A program made the position numbers and the translations under genes. A stretch of DNA of 64,000 nt from Roseibium aggregatum (GTDB taxonomy: Bacteria > Pseudomonadota > Alphaproteobacteria > Rhizobiales > Stappiaceae). The stretch covers positions 1-64,000 of the forward strand of contig NZ_JABFCZ010000005.1 in NCBI RefSeq assembly GCF_014692675.1, in the 5' to 3' direction. This document shows, in pieces, positions 27,680 through 35,968 of the stretch (positions within the stretch are counted from its first letter, which is position 1; each line of letters starts with the position of its first letter). Below the pieces are notes generated by a model. That model searched no databases, had not been told where the DNA came from, and worked only from the letters and a program-made list of their open reading frames with translations.

Positions 27680-28210
27680 TTGGTGGATCAGCCGCTCAGG
27701 GACTGGATCGAGGGCAATCTCGACCGTCTCTATGGATTTGCGTTTGCACTGTCGCAAGACAGCGACCAGGCGCGTGAACTCGTTCAGGAGAGTGTCATGC
27801 ATGCCCTGTCTGCGGCGCGCTGGCCGGACGGACCGGATACCTACCGGGCATGGATGTTCCGGATCCTGCGCAATGCCTTCGTCGATCGCTACCGGAAAGC
27901 CGGAAGGGAACTGTCTCTGGACGGAACCGAAGACGTTGCCGACGAATGGAGCGGCGGTTCGGGCAGCGAAAGAAAGATGATCGACATCATCACCGTCCGC
28001 ATCGCGGTCGGGAGGCTGTCGATCGACCACAGGGAAATCATTGCATTGATCGATTTTGCCGGATTCAGCTACGGACAGGCGGCCGATGTGCTCGGCGTCG
28101 CGGAAGGGACGGTAATGAGTCGCATCGCGCGAGCGCGTAAAGCCCTGTTAAAAACAATGGCGGAAGATAATGTTACGCCGCTGGCACGGAGCCGCAGGAC
28201 ACGTCGATGA
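27680..28210 (+). CDS. ECF-family RNA polymerase sigma factor
   Basis: This 176-residue sigma factor has region 2 (LDRLYGFAFALSQDSDQARE; FRILRNAFVDRYRK) and region 4 (EIIALIDFAGFSYGQAADVL; EGTVMSRIARARKAL). The start is TTG (27680) or GTG (27683); GGGAGG at 27667-27672 suits the TTG slightly better. The stop overlaps the start of the anti-sigma gene (ATGA), so the two are translationally coupled. The sulfite dehydrogenase genes that follow are probable targets. Confidence 0.92.
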   Translation: MVDQPLRDWIEGNLDRLYGFAFALSQDSDQARELVQESVMHALSAARWPDGPDTYRAWMFRILRNAFVDRYRKAGRELSLDGTEDVADEWSGGSGSERKMIDIITVRIAVGRLSIDHREIIALIDFAGFSYGQAADVLGVAEGTVMSRIARARKALLKTMAEDNVTPLARSRRTRR

Positions 28211-29013
28211 ACCAAGATTTTCCCGATTGGCAGACACTGAATGCCTATGTCGACGGCGAACTGGACGCAACGACCGCCGCCGCGGTGGCCGAGGCCGCAG
28301 GTGACGATGCGGAAGTGGCAGAGCAGATTGCCATGCTCTACCAGCTCAAGGGCGTCAGTCATAATGCGACCCCCGAGGCGCCAGCCGACCTGAAGGATCT
28401 CATGCCGGCGCCGATGCGTTCGCGGCGGACACCGGTGTCGATTGCCGCCGTCGTCGCCATGCTTGCCGTTGCGGTTGCCGCGATCTGGGGCGCCTTGGAA
28501 CTTGAAAGCGATCAGGCTCTGCCGCCGGAGTTGCTGGCAAGCGCACGCACGCTACATGGTCAATGGCTGCAGACGGATGCTTCAGCTGCCGGCGAGGCCC
28601 AGCCAACGGTTCTCCTTGCGGCCTTGTCGACCTTCGGACGGGTGCCATTCGTCCCGGATCTGTCGAGCACATCCCTTTCCATCGGTCTCGTCACCGTTGC
28701 CGACGGGCCGGAGGGCCATATGCTCCATGTCGGATACCGGGGAACGCACGGCTGCCACCTGAGCCTCTTCGTCGTCGAGGGCGACGCAATCCCCAAGGCT
28801 CCGCAGGATATTGTCCAGGGATCTGACGAGACCCATAGCTGGCGCGTCAGGGATCTCGGCTATCTGCTTTTTGCCAAAGGCATGGATCAGTCGCGCTTCA
28901 GGCTGATCTCCGAAAAGGTCGAGGCGGCAACGCGCCGGAATTCCCCGCTCGACAATGCTGCGCAGGAACAACTGGCGGCCAACAAGCGCCAGGCCGAAAG
29001 CTGCCATGCGTAA
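28207..29013 (+). CDS. Membrane anti-sigma factor
   Basis: This 268-residue protein has a short cytoplasmic N-terminus (LNAYVDGELDATTAAAVAE, the usual anti-sigma start), one transmembrane segment near residues 78-95 and a periplasmic domain of about 170 residues. The zinc-binding H-x3-C-x2-C of many anti-sigma domains is absent. Context makes it the antagonist of the ECF factor encoded just upstream. Confidence 0.83.
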   Translation: MNQDFPDWQTLNAYVDGELDATTAAAVAEAAGDDAEVAEQIAMLYQLKGVSHNATPEAPADLKDLMPAPMRSRRTPVSIAAVVAMLAVAVAAIWGALELESDQALPPELLASARTLHGQWLQTDASAAGEAQPTVLLAALSTFGRVPFVPDLSSTSLSIGLVTVADGPEGHMLHVGYRGTHGCHLSLFVVEGDAIPKAPQDIVQGSDETHSWRVRDLGYLLFAKGMDQSRFRLISEKVEAATRRNSPLDNAAQEQLAANKRQAESCHA

Positions 29014-29029
29014 AAATTCGTAAGGCCAG

Positions 29030-29055
29030 GGAATAAAACCGGCTCCCCGAACGTT
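29030..29055 (+). promoter_or_regulatory. ECF-type promoter candidate before the sulfite dehydrogenase
   Basis: GGAAT (29030-29034) and CGTT (29052-29055) with a 17-nt spacer match the general GGAA.../CGT layout of ECF promoters. The element lies 80 bp upstream of the dehydrogenase start and just after the anti-sigma gene. Confidence 0.45.
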
Positions 29056-29135
29056 TTCCTTCTGTCAGGTCCTGCGGCCACTGACGCCGCAGCACGCGTT
29101 TATCCGTCCAACCGGGCCTGATCGGGAGGAGAAAT

Positions 29136-30401
29136 ATGACCAATCCATGGAGACAGTCACGCTTTTCGCGCCGCGAGTTCGGCAAACTGGCCGGCGCTGC
29201 CGGTTTGGCCCTGGGAGCTGGCCCGGGCCTGCTGCGTCCGGCATTCGCCGCCGGGGCCGGTGTCGATTCCGCTGAGATCATCACCGGCAAGGCATCCGGC
29301 ATGGTAATTCACAATGCCAAGCTGGGCGTTATGGAAACGCCGCTGGCAATGCTGCGCAAATACGACCACACGCCCAAGGAACTGCTGTTCAGCCGCTTGC
29401 ACTATCCCCATGAAGGCAATGCAGCCTGGTATGCGACGACGGCCGCGCCGGACAGGCCGGACTGGTCGATCCGGATCGATGGCCTCGTTGCCCGTCCGCG
29501 CGATGTGTCGCTCGCCGATCTGGCGAAGATGGAGCAGGTCAAGCGCGTTTCCGTCCTGCAATGCGCCGGCAACGGCCGCAGTTTCTACGCAGCCAAGGAA
29601 AAGGTCGCCGGCGGCCAGTGGCTGAACGGCGGACTCGGCAATGTCGAGTGGGAAGGCGTGCCGCTGCGGTCCTTCCTCGAGGAACAGAAGGTGCTGCCCT
29701 CCGATGCGGCGATCTGGCTGACGGCCGAGGGCTGGGACCAGCCGGCAACGCCGGAAGGGTCCGACTTCGCCAAGAGCTATCATCTGGCGGATCCGGCGCT
29801 CGACAATGCCATCATCGCGCTGAAGATGAACGGGGAACCGATCCCGGCGGTCCATGGCGGCCCGGTCCGGCTGATCATTCCCGGTTACTACGGCAACATG
29901 AACGTGAAGTTCCTGAGCGCGCTGATGTTTGCCGCGGCACAGTCGCCGAGCAAGTTCCAGTCGGTCGGTTACCGCATGCCGCTCGGACCGGTCGAACCCG
30001 GCCAGTTCGAAGCCAATGATTACACGATCTACAACAGCCGTCCGACCTACGGCCATCAGATCAAAAGCGTGATTTTTTCACCTCTGCCGGAAGACAAGCC
30101 GGGCAAGGGAGACGTGGAAATAACCGGCGTTGCCTTCAATGACGGCACCGCGAAGATCACCAGCGTCGAGGTCTCCGCGGACGGCGGCAAGACCTGGATG
30201 AGCGCCGATATCAAGCCGGCCGAAAGCCCATGGGCCTGGTATCACTGGTCGGCCAAGGCGAAGCTCGCATCCGGCTCTAACATGCTCATGTCCCGGGCGA
30301 CCGATGCGCTCGGGCGCACGCAGCCGATGGATGGGCTGACCCGCTGGAACCCGCGCGGCTACGAATGGAACGGTGTCGACCGCGTGGAAGTCATGGTCTG
30401 A
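29136..30401 (+). CDS. Periplasmic molybdenum sulfite dehydrogenase (SorA/SoxC-like)
   Basis: This 421-residue sulfite oxidase-family enzyme has a Tat signal (RFSRREFGKLAGAAG). Cys143 in LQCAGNGRSF is the expected molybdenum thiolate ligand, and HGGPVRLIIPGYYG and a C-terminal dimerisation domain follow. It would oxidise sulfite to sulfate and pass electrons to the c-type cytochrome encoded next. A GGGAGGA ribosome-binding site precedes the ATG. Methionine-sulfoxide-type or other sulfur substrates are possible, but the sulfite role is more likely. Confidence 0.9.
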   Translation: MTNPWRQSRFSRREFGKLAGAAGLALGAGPGLLRPAFAAGAGVDSAEIITGKASGMVIHNAKLGVMETPLAMLRKYDHTPKELLFSRLHYPHEGNAAWYATTAAPDRPDWSIRIDGLVARPRDVSLADLAKMEQVKRVSVLQCAGNGRSFYAAKEKVAGGQWLNGGLGNVEWEGVPLRSFLEEQKVLPSDAAIWLTAEGWDQPATPEGSDFAKSYHLADPALDNAIIALKMNGEPIPAVHGGPVRLIIPGYYGNMNVKFLSALMFAAAQSPSKFQSVGYRMPLGPVEPGQFEANDYTIYNSRPTYGHQIKSVIFSPLPEDKPGKGDVEITGVAFNDGTAKITSVEVSADGGKTWMSADIKPAESPWAWYHWSAKAKLASGSNMLMSRATDALGRTQPMDGLTRWNPRGYEWNGVDRVEVMV

Positions 30402-30415
30402 CGGTTGCCACCTGC

Positions 30416-30442
30416 GGGGCGCCCCTTCGGGCGCCCCTTTTT
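30416..30442 (+). terminator. Rho-independent terminator/attenuator after sulfite dehydrogenase
   Basis: GGGGCGCCC (30416-30424) and GGGCGCCCC (30429-30437) form a perfect 9-bp stem with a 4-nt loop, followed by five T residues. It lies between the dehydrogenase and the cytochrome gene, so it probably lowers cytochrome expression relative to the enzyme. Confidence 0.85.
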
Positions 30443-30471
30443 ACCCATTCCCTCAATGACTGGAGTTTCGC

Positions 30472-31194
30472 ATGCTGCGTGAGGGCCAAATCCTGTGTCT
30501 GTGTTTTGTGAGTGTTTTGCTGTCTCCCCAGGCCAGTCGGGCCGGGTCGCGCTTCGACCTGCCGGAGGGACCGGGCCGCGAGCTGGTCTATGGCCATTGC
30601 CAGACCTGCCACGACCTGCAATCGGTCGTCGATTCAGCGGGTATCCGCAAGGGCGCCTGGGCGGCCGTGCTCGACAACATGAATGATTTCGGTTTGCGGA
30701 TCTCGGAGGAGCAGCATTCCCGGATCCTCAATTATCTCGGAACCTATCTCGGCCCGCAACCCCCGGCCGAAACCACCGGCACCGCATCGGTCGCGGATGG
30801 CGGCGAAGCGGTGGATGGTGCGGCCGTCTATGCCGATACCTGCATTTCCTGCCACCAGGAGGACGGCAAAGGCAAGCCGGGAGAATTCCCGCCCTTTGCC
30901 GGTAACGGAGATCTGTTTCTCAATCCGACGTTCCCGGCCGCCGTGGCGCTTTACGGCATCGAGGGAAAGATCGAGGTTGACGGCAAGGCCTTCGACAATG
31001 TCATGCCGCCGTTCGATTTCCTGAGCGATGCGGAAATCGCGGCCGTCGTCGGCTACATCCGGTCTAATTGGGGCAATGAGAAATTGCGTCCGGCGGATCT
31101 GGAAGATCCCGCCGCTGACGATGTAGCGGCACTAAGGACGAAGGAAATGTCGTCCGAGGACATTTACGCGTTGCGCTCGTCTCTTCGCCAATAA
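30472..31194 (+). CDS. Di-haem c-type cytochrome
   Basis: This exported protein of 240 residues has a signal peptide (VSVLLSPQASRA-GS) and two C-x-x-C-H haem sites, C43QTCH and C124ISCH. The second domain resembles cytochrome c class I. It probably accepts electrons from the upstream sulfite dehydrogenase, as SorB does for SorA, although SorB has a single haem; the first haem domain may be the dedicated partner domain. Confidence 0.88.
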   Translation: MLREGQILCLCFVSVLLSPQASRAGSRFDLPEGPGRELVYGHCQTCHDLQSVVDSAGIRKGAWAAVLDNMNDFGLRISEEQHSRILNYLGTYLGPQPPAETTGTASVADGGEAVDGAAVYADTCISCHQEDGKGKPGEFPPFAGNGDLFLNPTFPAAVALYGIEGKIEVDGKAFDNVMPPFDFLSDAEIAAVVGYIRSNWGNEKLRPADLEDPAADDVAALRTKEMSSEDIYALRSSLRQ

Positions 31195-31215
31195 GGGGCG
31201 CCCGACGGACGCCCC
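31195..31215. terminator. Stem-loop between convergent genes
   Basis: GGGGCG (31195-31200) and CGCCCC (31210-31215) pair perfectly around a 9-nt loop, directly after the cytochrome stop codon and just downstream of the minus-strand operon. Confidence 0.55.
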
Positions 31216-31237
31216 TCATGTTCGTCGATCCGTCAGT

Positions 31238-31444
31238 TCAGCGCTTGGCCGCAACCTTCCAGACGATGGCGGCGACGATCAGCGTGCCTGCGGCTATGCC
31301 GGCCAGGTGAAAGGGCGAATGCAGGATGTGTGCTGCGGCTTCGCCCAGGTGAATGTCGGCATGTTCGCCCGGGTGGGCGAAGGCCGGGGCAGCGGCGGTC
31401 ATTCCGGCGGTAGCTGCGAAGAGTGCAGTGATGGTGCGTTTCAT
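31238..31444 (-). CDS. Small secreted/membrane protein with His-containing segment (DUF6732-like)
   Basis: This 68-residue protein has a signal peptide ending APAFA, then a short segment with five His (HPGEHADIHLGEAAAHILH), another His, and one C-terminal transmembrane helix ending WKVAAKR. It resembles small alphaproteobacterial proteins annotated as DUF6732; the AHPGEH and HSPFH stretches recall HupE/UreJ-type nickel permeases, but only weakly. Its ATG overlaps the stop of the His-rich gene (ATGA), so it belongs to the guanidine-riboswitch operon. A role in periplasmic metal capture is inferred. Confidence 0.6.
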   Translation of the reverse strand: MKRTITALFAATAGMTAAAPAFAHPGEHADIHLGEAAAHILHSPFHLAGIAAGTLIVAAIVWKVAAKR

Positions 31445-31962
31445 TGGTTCGTTTCTCCGTTTTCGATGCGTTCCGACAGCAGGTCGACGAGGTCGATGTC
31501 CGCCCGTTCGGTGAGTGAGACGTATGTGAAGGTCATGGTTTCCCGGTGGGAGACCATGTTGCCGGGGAAGGGCATGTAGACCAGTTCCCGTGAGGCGAAG
31601 GCCGGCGAGGCGGTGCCGATCTGCCAGTTGGAGGCAATAGCGGCATCGACCAGGCTCATGGTAAGCCCGTCCTTGCCCGGCCGCTGGAACGGAATGCCGG
31701 CAAGCCTCAGGTAACTGGTCTTGTCGTCAGCCGCCCGGAAACCGTCGACGAAACTCGTCGCCAGAACCTTGACTTCCTCTATCTTCTCCCGGCTCGAGGT
31801 GCCGTGCACGTGCGAATGCAGGTGATCGGCATCCGCATGGGCATGATTGTGGCCCATGCCATGACTATGGCCATGGCTGTGATCATGATGATGACGGTGG
31901 TCATGCCCGTGATGATGGTCGTGGGAATGCCCGTGATGGTGGTGGTGATGACCGTGTCCCAT
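31441..31962 (-). CDS. His-rich protein, candidate metal (nickel) chaperone of the guanidinase
   Basis: The protein has 173 residues. Residues 1-54 contain 28 histidines (for example GHGHHHHHHGHSHDHHHGHD), then follows a compact domain of about 115 residues (EKIEEVKVLATSFVDGF ... YVSLTERADIDLVDLLSERI) that I do not recognise. There is no signal peptide and no P-loop, so it is not a HypB/UreG GTPase. It starts 6 bp after the ureohydrolase gene. Guanidine hydrolases of the GdmH type need nickel and HypA/HypB-like helpers, so a nickel storage or delivery role is a reasonable inference. Confidence 0.7.
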   Translation of the reverse strand: MGHGHHHHHHGHSHDHHHGHDHRHHHDHSHGHSHGMGHNHAHADADHLHSHVHGTSSREKIEEVKVLATSFVDGFRAADDKTSYLRLAGIPFQRPGKDGLTMSLVDAAIASNWQIGTASPAFASRELVYMPFPGNMVSHRETMTFTYVSLTERADIDLVDLLSERIENGETNQ

Positions 31963-31967
31963 GGGCC

Positions 31968-33206
31968 TTACTCCACGTCCGGACCGGCCGGGATAGACAC
32001 CGGCTTGTCGATGATGGATTTGTGCGAGCCCATCTTGCCGTGGGAAACCAGCGTGCCGAGCACGTCGACGATCACGCGGGTGGCGAGCAGGGCGGTGATG
32101 TCGGACGTGTCGTAAGGCGGAGAGACTTCCACCACCTCGAGGCCGCAGATGCCTTCGGCGGCCACGAGCGACACCAGCTCCAGCGCTTCGCGCGGCAGGA
32201 AGCCACCCGGCTCCGGCCAGCCGGTGCCCGGCACGAAGCCGCAGTCGACGCTGTCGATGTCGAAGGAGATGTAGACCGCGTCCGCATCCTTCCAGGCCAG
32301 TTCCAGCGCGCGGGTGGCGGTTTCGGCGAGGCCGAGTTCTTCCACGTCGCGCATGGTGAAGATGTTGGTGTTGCGCTTGCGCGCCACTTCCACACCTTCG
32401 CGCGGCACCTGCCAGCCGCCGATGCCGACCTGAACCAGGTTGACGGCGGGCACGTTCGCCAGATCGGTCGCATGGAACCACGGCGTGGTGTGCATGCGCT
32501 CGTCCAGATCCTTTTCCTGGATGTCGATATGGCGGTCGAAGTGGACGATGCCGATGCGTTTGGAGGTGCACTGGGCAATGCCGCGCACGCACGGGAAGCC
32601 GATGGAATGGTCGCCGCCGATCATGATCGGCAGGGCGCCGGAGGAGACCACGTGGCTGACGGCCCGGGTGATCTGGTCGAAGGTCTTTTCGATGTTGGCG
32701 GGAATCGTGAAGACGTCACCGACATCGCAAAGGGTCATCTGTTCGCGCAGGTCGACGCCCATTTCGTAGTTGTAGGGCGTGTACAGCGCGGAGATCTTGC
32801 GCACGCCCTGCGGACCGAAGCGGGTGCCCGGGCGATAGGTGGTGCCGCCGTCGAACGGAATGCCGATAACGGCCGCGTCATAGGCGCCGACCTGGGTGAC
32901 GTCCTCGATGTAGGGCGCCTTCAGGAAGGTGTTGATGCCGGCATAGTGGGGCAGTTCCCCTCGGGCGAAGGTCGGGATCGACTTGTCGCTGAGGCAGTCG
33001 GACCCGGTCAGGCCCATGCGCAGGGCCCAGGCCTTTTCCTTTTCCCAGGCGGCGGAGGGCAGGGTGCCTTCCTTCTCCGCTGCCTTCCAGCCGCGCAAGG
33101 ACAGCTTGTCGAAGTCGGGATGGTGCCGGCGGCTCGGCTTGGTGCGATCCAGCCGACCGGCTGCGCGGTTCCGGGTCGAGGGTCCGTGATTGTCGAAGAT
33201 CGTCAT
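31968..33206 (-). CDS. Ureohydrolase-family guanidine hydrolase (GdmH-like; usually mis-annotated agmatinase)
   Basis: The predicted reaction is guanidine + water to urea + ammonia. The 412-residue protein has an N-terminal extension of about 100 residues before the ureohydrolase core, longer than agmatinases. The metal ligands are present: H200 (GGDHS), D224/H226/D228 (HFDRHIDIQ) and D316/D318 (SFDIDSVDCGF). The core departs from the arginase signature: HFDRHID instead of HFDAHxD, D-C instead of D-P, and GTGWPEPGG instead of GTGTPExGG. The segment MHTTPWFHAT is, from memory, typical of the cyanobacterial guanidine hydrolase. The upstream guanidine riboswitch strongly supports this call. Confidence 0.85.
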   Translation of the reverse strand: MTIFDNHGPSTRNRAAGRLDRTKPSRRHHPDFDKLSLRGWKAAEKEGTLPSAAWEKEKAWALRMGLTGSDCLSDKSIPTFARGELPHYAGINTFLKAPYIEDVTQVGAYDAAVIGIPFDGGTTYRPGTRFGPQGVRKISALYTPYNYEMGVDLREQMTLCDVGDVFTIPANIEKTFDQITRAVSHVVSSGALPIMIGGDHSIGFPCVRGIAQCTSKRIGIVHFDRHIDIQEKDLDERMHTTPWFHATDLANVPAVNLVQVGIGGWQVPREGVEVARKRNTNIFTMRDVEELGLAETATRALELAWKDADAVYISFDIDSVDCGFVPGTGWPEPGGFLPREALELVSLVAAEGICGLEVVEVSPPYDTSDITALLATRVIVDVLGTLVSHGKMGSHKSIIDKPVSIPAGPDVE

Positions 33207-33222
33207 GAAGGTTTTCCTTTTC

Positions 33223-34011
33223 TCATGCGGAATCGGGCCGGTCGTGCAACAGCGTTTCGGCCAGTTCTTTTTTCTGCCGGGCGGTCTTGTCGACCGGCAG
33301 GTCGTAAGTGATGGTCGCCCCGTAGGCCTCTGGGGCCTGGGGGTCGTGGCGAACCTTGTCGAAGACCAGCAATCGGGTGCCGAGCTTGAAGGCCTCGTTG
33401 ATGTCATGGGTGACCATGAAGATGGTCATGGAGAGCTCGCGCCAGAGCCCCAGAAGAAGCTCGTGCATGTCCAAACGGATGCCCGGATCGAGCGCGCCGA
33501 AGGGCTCGTCGAGCAGCAGGATCTTCGGCCGTTTCACCAGGGCCTGGGCAATGGCGAGGCGCTGCTGCATGCCGCCGGACAGTTGCGCCGGATAGCGGTC
33601 GGTGGCCGGGGTCAGTCCGATGCGCTCCAGCAGATCTCCGATCTCGTCGCGCGCCTTCTTGCGCGCGGAGCCGAACAGGCGGCCGGTCAGCGGTGCCTGT
33701 TCGAATTCCTTGGCGAGGATCAGGTTCTGCCACACGGTCAGATGCGGAAACACCGAATAACGCTGGAAGACGATGCCGCGGTCCGGTGTCGGCTCTTCCG
33801 GCAAGGGCGCACCGTCGAGCAGGATTTCGCCCCGGCTCGGCTGTTCCTGGGACAGGAGCATGCGCAGAAAGGTGGACTTGCCGCAGCCGGACGCGCCGAC
33901 AATGGTGCAGAACGCGCCCTCAGTTACGTCGATGTTCACCCGTTCCAGAACCGGGGCGCCATCGTATTCCTTGAACAGATCGTGGACAGAGAGCTTGGGC
34001 TGTCGGCTCAC
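33223..34011 (-). CDS. NitT/TauT-family ABC transporter ATP-binding protein (guanidine-associated)
   Basis: This 262-residue ATPase has Walker A GASGCGKST, Q-loop FQRYSVFPHLT, signature LSGGMQQRLAIAQ and Walker B ILLLDEPFGALDP. Its start overlaps the permease stop by 4 bp. It powers the importer whose other parts are encoded at 34008-34829 and 35969-37039. Confidence 0.92.
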   Translation of the reverse strand: MSRQPKLSVHDLFKEYDGAPVLERVNIDVTEGAFCTIVGASGCGKSTFLRMLLSQEQPSRGEILLDGAPLPEEPTPDRGIVFQRYSVFPHLTVWQNLILAKEFEQAPLTGRLFGSARKKARDEIGDLLERIGLTPATDRYPAQLSGGMQQRLAIAQALVKRPKILLLDEPFGALDPGIRLDMHELLLGLWRELSMTIFMVTHDINEAFKLGTRLLVFDKVRHDPQAPEAYGATITYDLPVDKTARQKKELAETLLHDRPDSA

Positions 34012-34829
34012 AGGCTGTCTCCTTCCAGGTGGTTCCAGGAGAAGGCCCGCTTGGACAGGATCAGAAGCAGCCGGTCGAGGACAAAGGCAAGCAGCGTGAT
34101 CCAGGCCACGTAAGGCAGGATCAGGTCCATCGCCATGTATCTGCGGACGAGGAAGATCCGATAACCCAGTCCCTCGGTCGAAGCGATCGCTTCCGCCGAG
34201 ATCAGGAAGATCCAGGCCGGCACGAGGCCGAGCCGCAGGGCGACGACGAGATTAGGCAGGATGTGGGGCAGGTAGAGCCGCGTCGTGATCTGCCAGCTCG
34301 ACGCGCCAAGTGTCTCCGCCTTGATCACCAGTTCCCGCGGAATATCGAGGGCCGATTGGGCAAGCGTTCGGATCATCGCCGGGGTCGTGCCCACGATGAT
34401 CAACCCGATCTTGGCGGCCTCTCCAAGGCCGAGGGTAATGAAAAGGATCGGCAGAACGGTGATCGGCGGGATCAGGGAAAACGCCGCGGTGAACTGGGCG
34501 AAAAAGGCGCGGGCCACGGGCAGCACGCCCATGGCGAGCCCGATGACCAGGGCCAGGACCGCCGAAATGGCAAGCCCGGCAAACAGCCGGTAGAGGCTTG
34601 CCGCCGTGTCGGTCCACAACAGGTAGTCGCCGTTGCGCTTGTCCGGTTCGAAGGCCATCCGGCTCATGGTGTCGGCCATGGTCTGGAACGACGGCAGCAG
34701 CTTGTCCGACGGGTTGACGGCAAGCCGCATGTCACTGGCGATCAGGTAGGTCGCAAGCAACGCGGCAAACGGCAATAGACCCAGGAAGATGGTCAGGCGT
34801 CGGGACGGTTTGCGGTTGATGAGCTTCAT
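34008..34829 (-). CDS. NitT/TauT-family ABC transporter permease (guanidine-associated)
   Basis: This inner-membrane subunit of 273 residues has about six transmembrane segments and the EAA-type loop (AETLGASSWQITTRLYLPHI). I place the start at MKLINRKPSRR (34829), 4 bp after the oxygenase stop; an open frame upstream overlaps that gene. The long periplasmic loop between the first two helices (DMRLAVNPSDKLLPSF) is typical of permeases annotated as urea-carboxylase-associated. Confidence 0.9.
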   Translation of the reverse strand: MKLINRKPSRRLTIFLGLLPFAALLATYLIASDMRLAVNPSDKLLPSFQTMADTMSRMAFEPDKRNGDYLLWTDTAASLYRLFAGLAISAVLALVIGLAMGVLPVARAFFAQFTAAFSLIPPITVLPILFITLGLGEAAKIGLIIVGTTPAMIRTLAQSALDIPRELVIKAETLGASSWQITTRLYLPHILPNLVVALRLGLVPAWIFLISAEAIASTEGLGYRIFLVRRYMAMDLILPYVAWITLLAFVLDRLLLILSKRAFSWNHLEGDSL

Positions 34830-34833
34830 GCCG

Positions 34834-35886
34834 TCATGCGTCCTGCTTGTCCGGGTGGCGGGCGAACTGGCCGAAGGACGACAGCCCCTTGGCGTTGTCG
34901 GGCAGGGCAATCTCGTTCCGCGCCAGCTTTTCGATCATGTAGGTGAAGCTTTGCGCTGTCTGGGCGTAGAGGTGATCGCCCGCGATCAGCGGTGCGTATT
35001 TCGAGGTCCCGCCGGGAGCAACCAGCTCGGGGAGGGGCGCGATCCGGGTGTGGTAGTCGCAGGAGAAGAACAGCGGGAAGGAATAGCGTTCCTCCTTCAC
35101 CTTGCGGACCCAGTGAGAGGTTGCAACGAAGGCGCCGTTGCTCAGGATTTCCAGCATGTCGCCGATATTGACCACATAGGCATCGGGCAGGAGCGGCACG
35201 TCGATCCATTCGCCCGCGCCGTTCATGACTTCGAGGCCAGGTGCGGTCGGCAGCAGCAGTGTGAAGAACTCGTAGTCGGTATGGGCGCCGATGCCCTGCA
35301 CGTCGGTGGCCCCGGCATCGTAAGGGTAATGGATCAGGCGCAGCTGACTGGGCGGGGCGGTGATGAGACCATCAAAGAAGGTTTCCTCCAGGCCGAGCGC
35401 AAGCGCAAAGCCGCGGATCAGGTGTTTGCCGAGGTCGAAGATGGCCTCGTAATAGGCGTAGACGTCCTCGCGAAAGCCGGGTAGGTCCGGCCACTGGTTC
35501 GGCCCGACCATGGGCGTGCCGGCCGTGACGAGCGGATGGTCGTCGGCAAGCTCAAAGCCGAGATCAAGGGCTTCCTTGCGGTCCCGTTTGCCGCCGACCA
35601 TGACTTCCTCGCCCTCGGGCACATATCCGCGGTGGCTGGACGACTTGCCGATGTAGATCTTCATTTTCTCTTCGAGCGGCAGGTCGAAGAAGCGTTTGGT
35701 CTGGGTGATCAGCCGTTCGCGCAGGTTCCGGTTCACCGGATGTCCGGTCACATAGAGGAAACCGACCTCAGATGCGGCCTGGTAGAGCTCCCGGGCCACG
35801 GCCTGTCGTGCGTCCGGATCGCTGTCATAGAGACCGGAGACGTCAACGGCGGGCAGTTCGGTAAAGGCGGTCAGTTTATTCGACAT
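34834..35886 (-). CDS. 2-oxoglutarate/Fe(II) oxygenase, ethylene-forming-enzyme-like
   Basis: This 350-residue oxygenase of the isopenicillin-N-synthase/EFE fold has the iron triad H202-T-D204 and H258, and R267-Y-S269 for 2-oxoglutarate. The stretches GYVPEGEEV (residues 88-95) and GIGAHTDY (198-205) are close to those of Pseudomonas ethylene-forming enzyme, where the Glu of GEEV and the Asp-Tyr after the iron His contact the substrate arginine (from memory). EFE and plant homoarginine hydroxylases hydroxylate a guanidino-bearing carbon and release guanidine. Its place inside a guanidine-riboswitch operon with a guanidine hydrolase points to the same chemistry on an imported guanidino compound. 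Confidence 0.85.
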   Translation of the reverse strand: MSNKLTAFTELPAVDVSGLYDSDPDARQAVARELYQAASEVGFLYVTGHPVNRNLRERLITQTKRFFDLPLEEKMKIYIGKSSSHRGYVPEGEEVMVGGKRDRKEALDLGFELADDHPLVTAGTPMVGPNQWPDLPGFREDVYAYYEAIFDLGKHLIRGFALALGLEETFFDGLITAPPSQLRLIHYPYDAGATDVQGIGAHTDYEFFTLLLPTAPGLEVMNGAGEWIDVPLLPDAYVVNIGDMLEILSNGAFVATSHWVRKVKEERYSFPLFFSCDYHTRIAPLPELVAPGGTSKYAPLIAGDHLYAQTAQSFTYMIEKLARNEIALPDNAKGLSSFGQFARHPDKQDA

Positions 35887-35968
35887 GGCTGGCCTGCTTT
35901 CGAACGGAAATTCCGAAGGAGGAGGGCGGGCCCCGCACCCCGAAAGCTGCGAGGCTCTTCCTGGTGGG

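Noticed and set aside
31968..33206. Agmatinase as product name
   Set aside because: The motifs differ from the arginase-family signature and the gene is under a guanidine riboswitch, so a guanidine hydrolase fits better.
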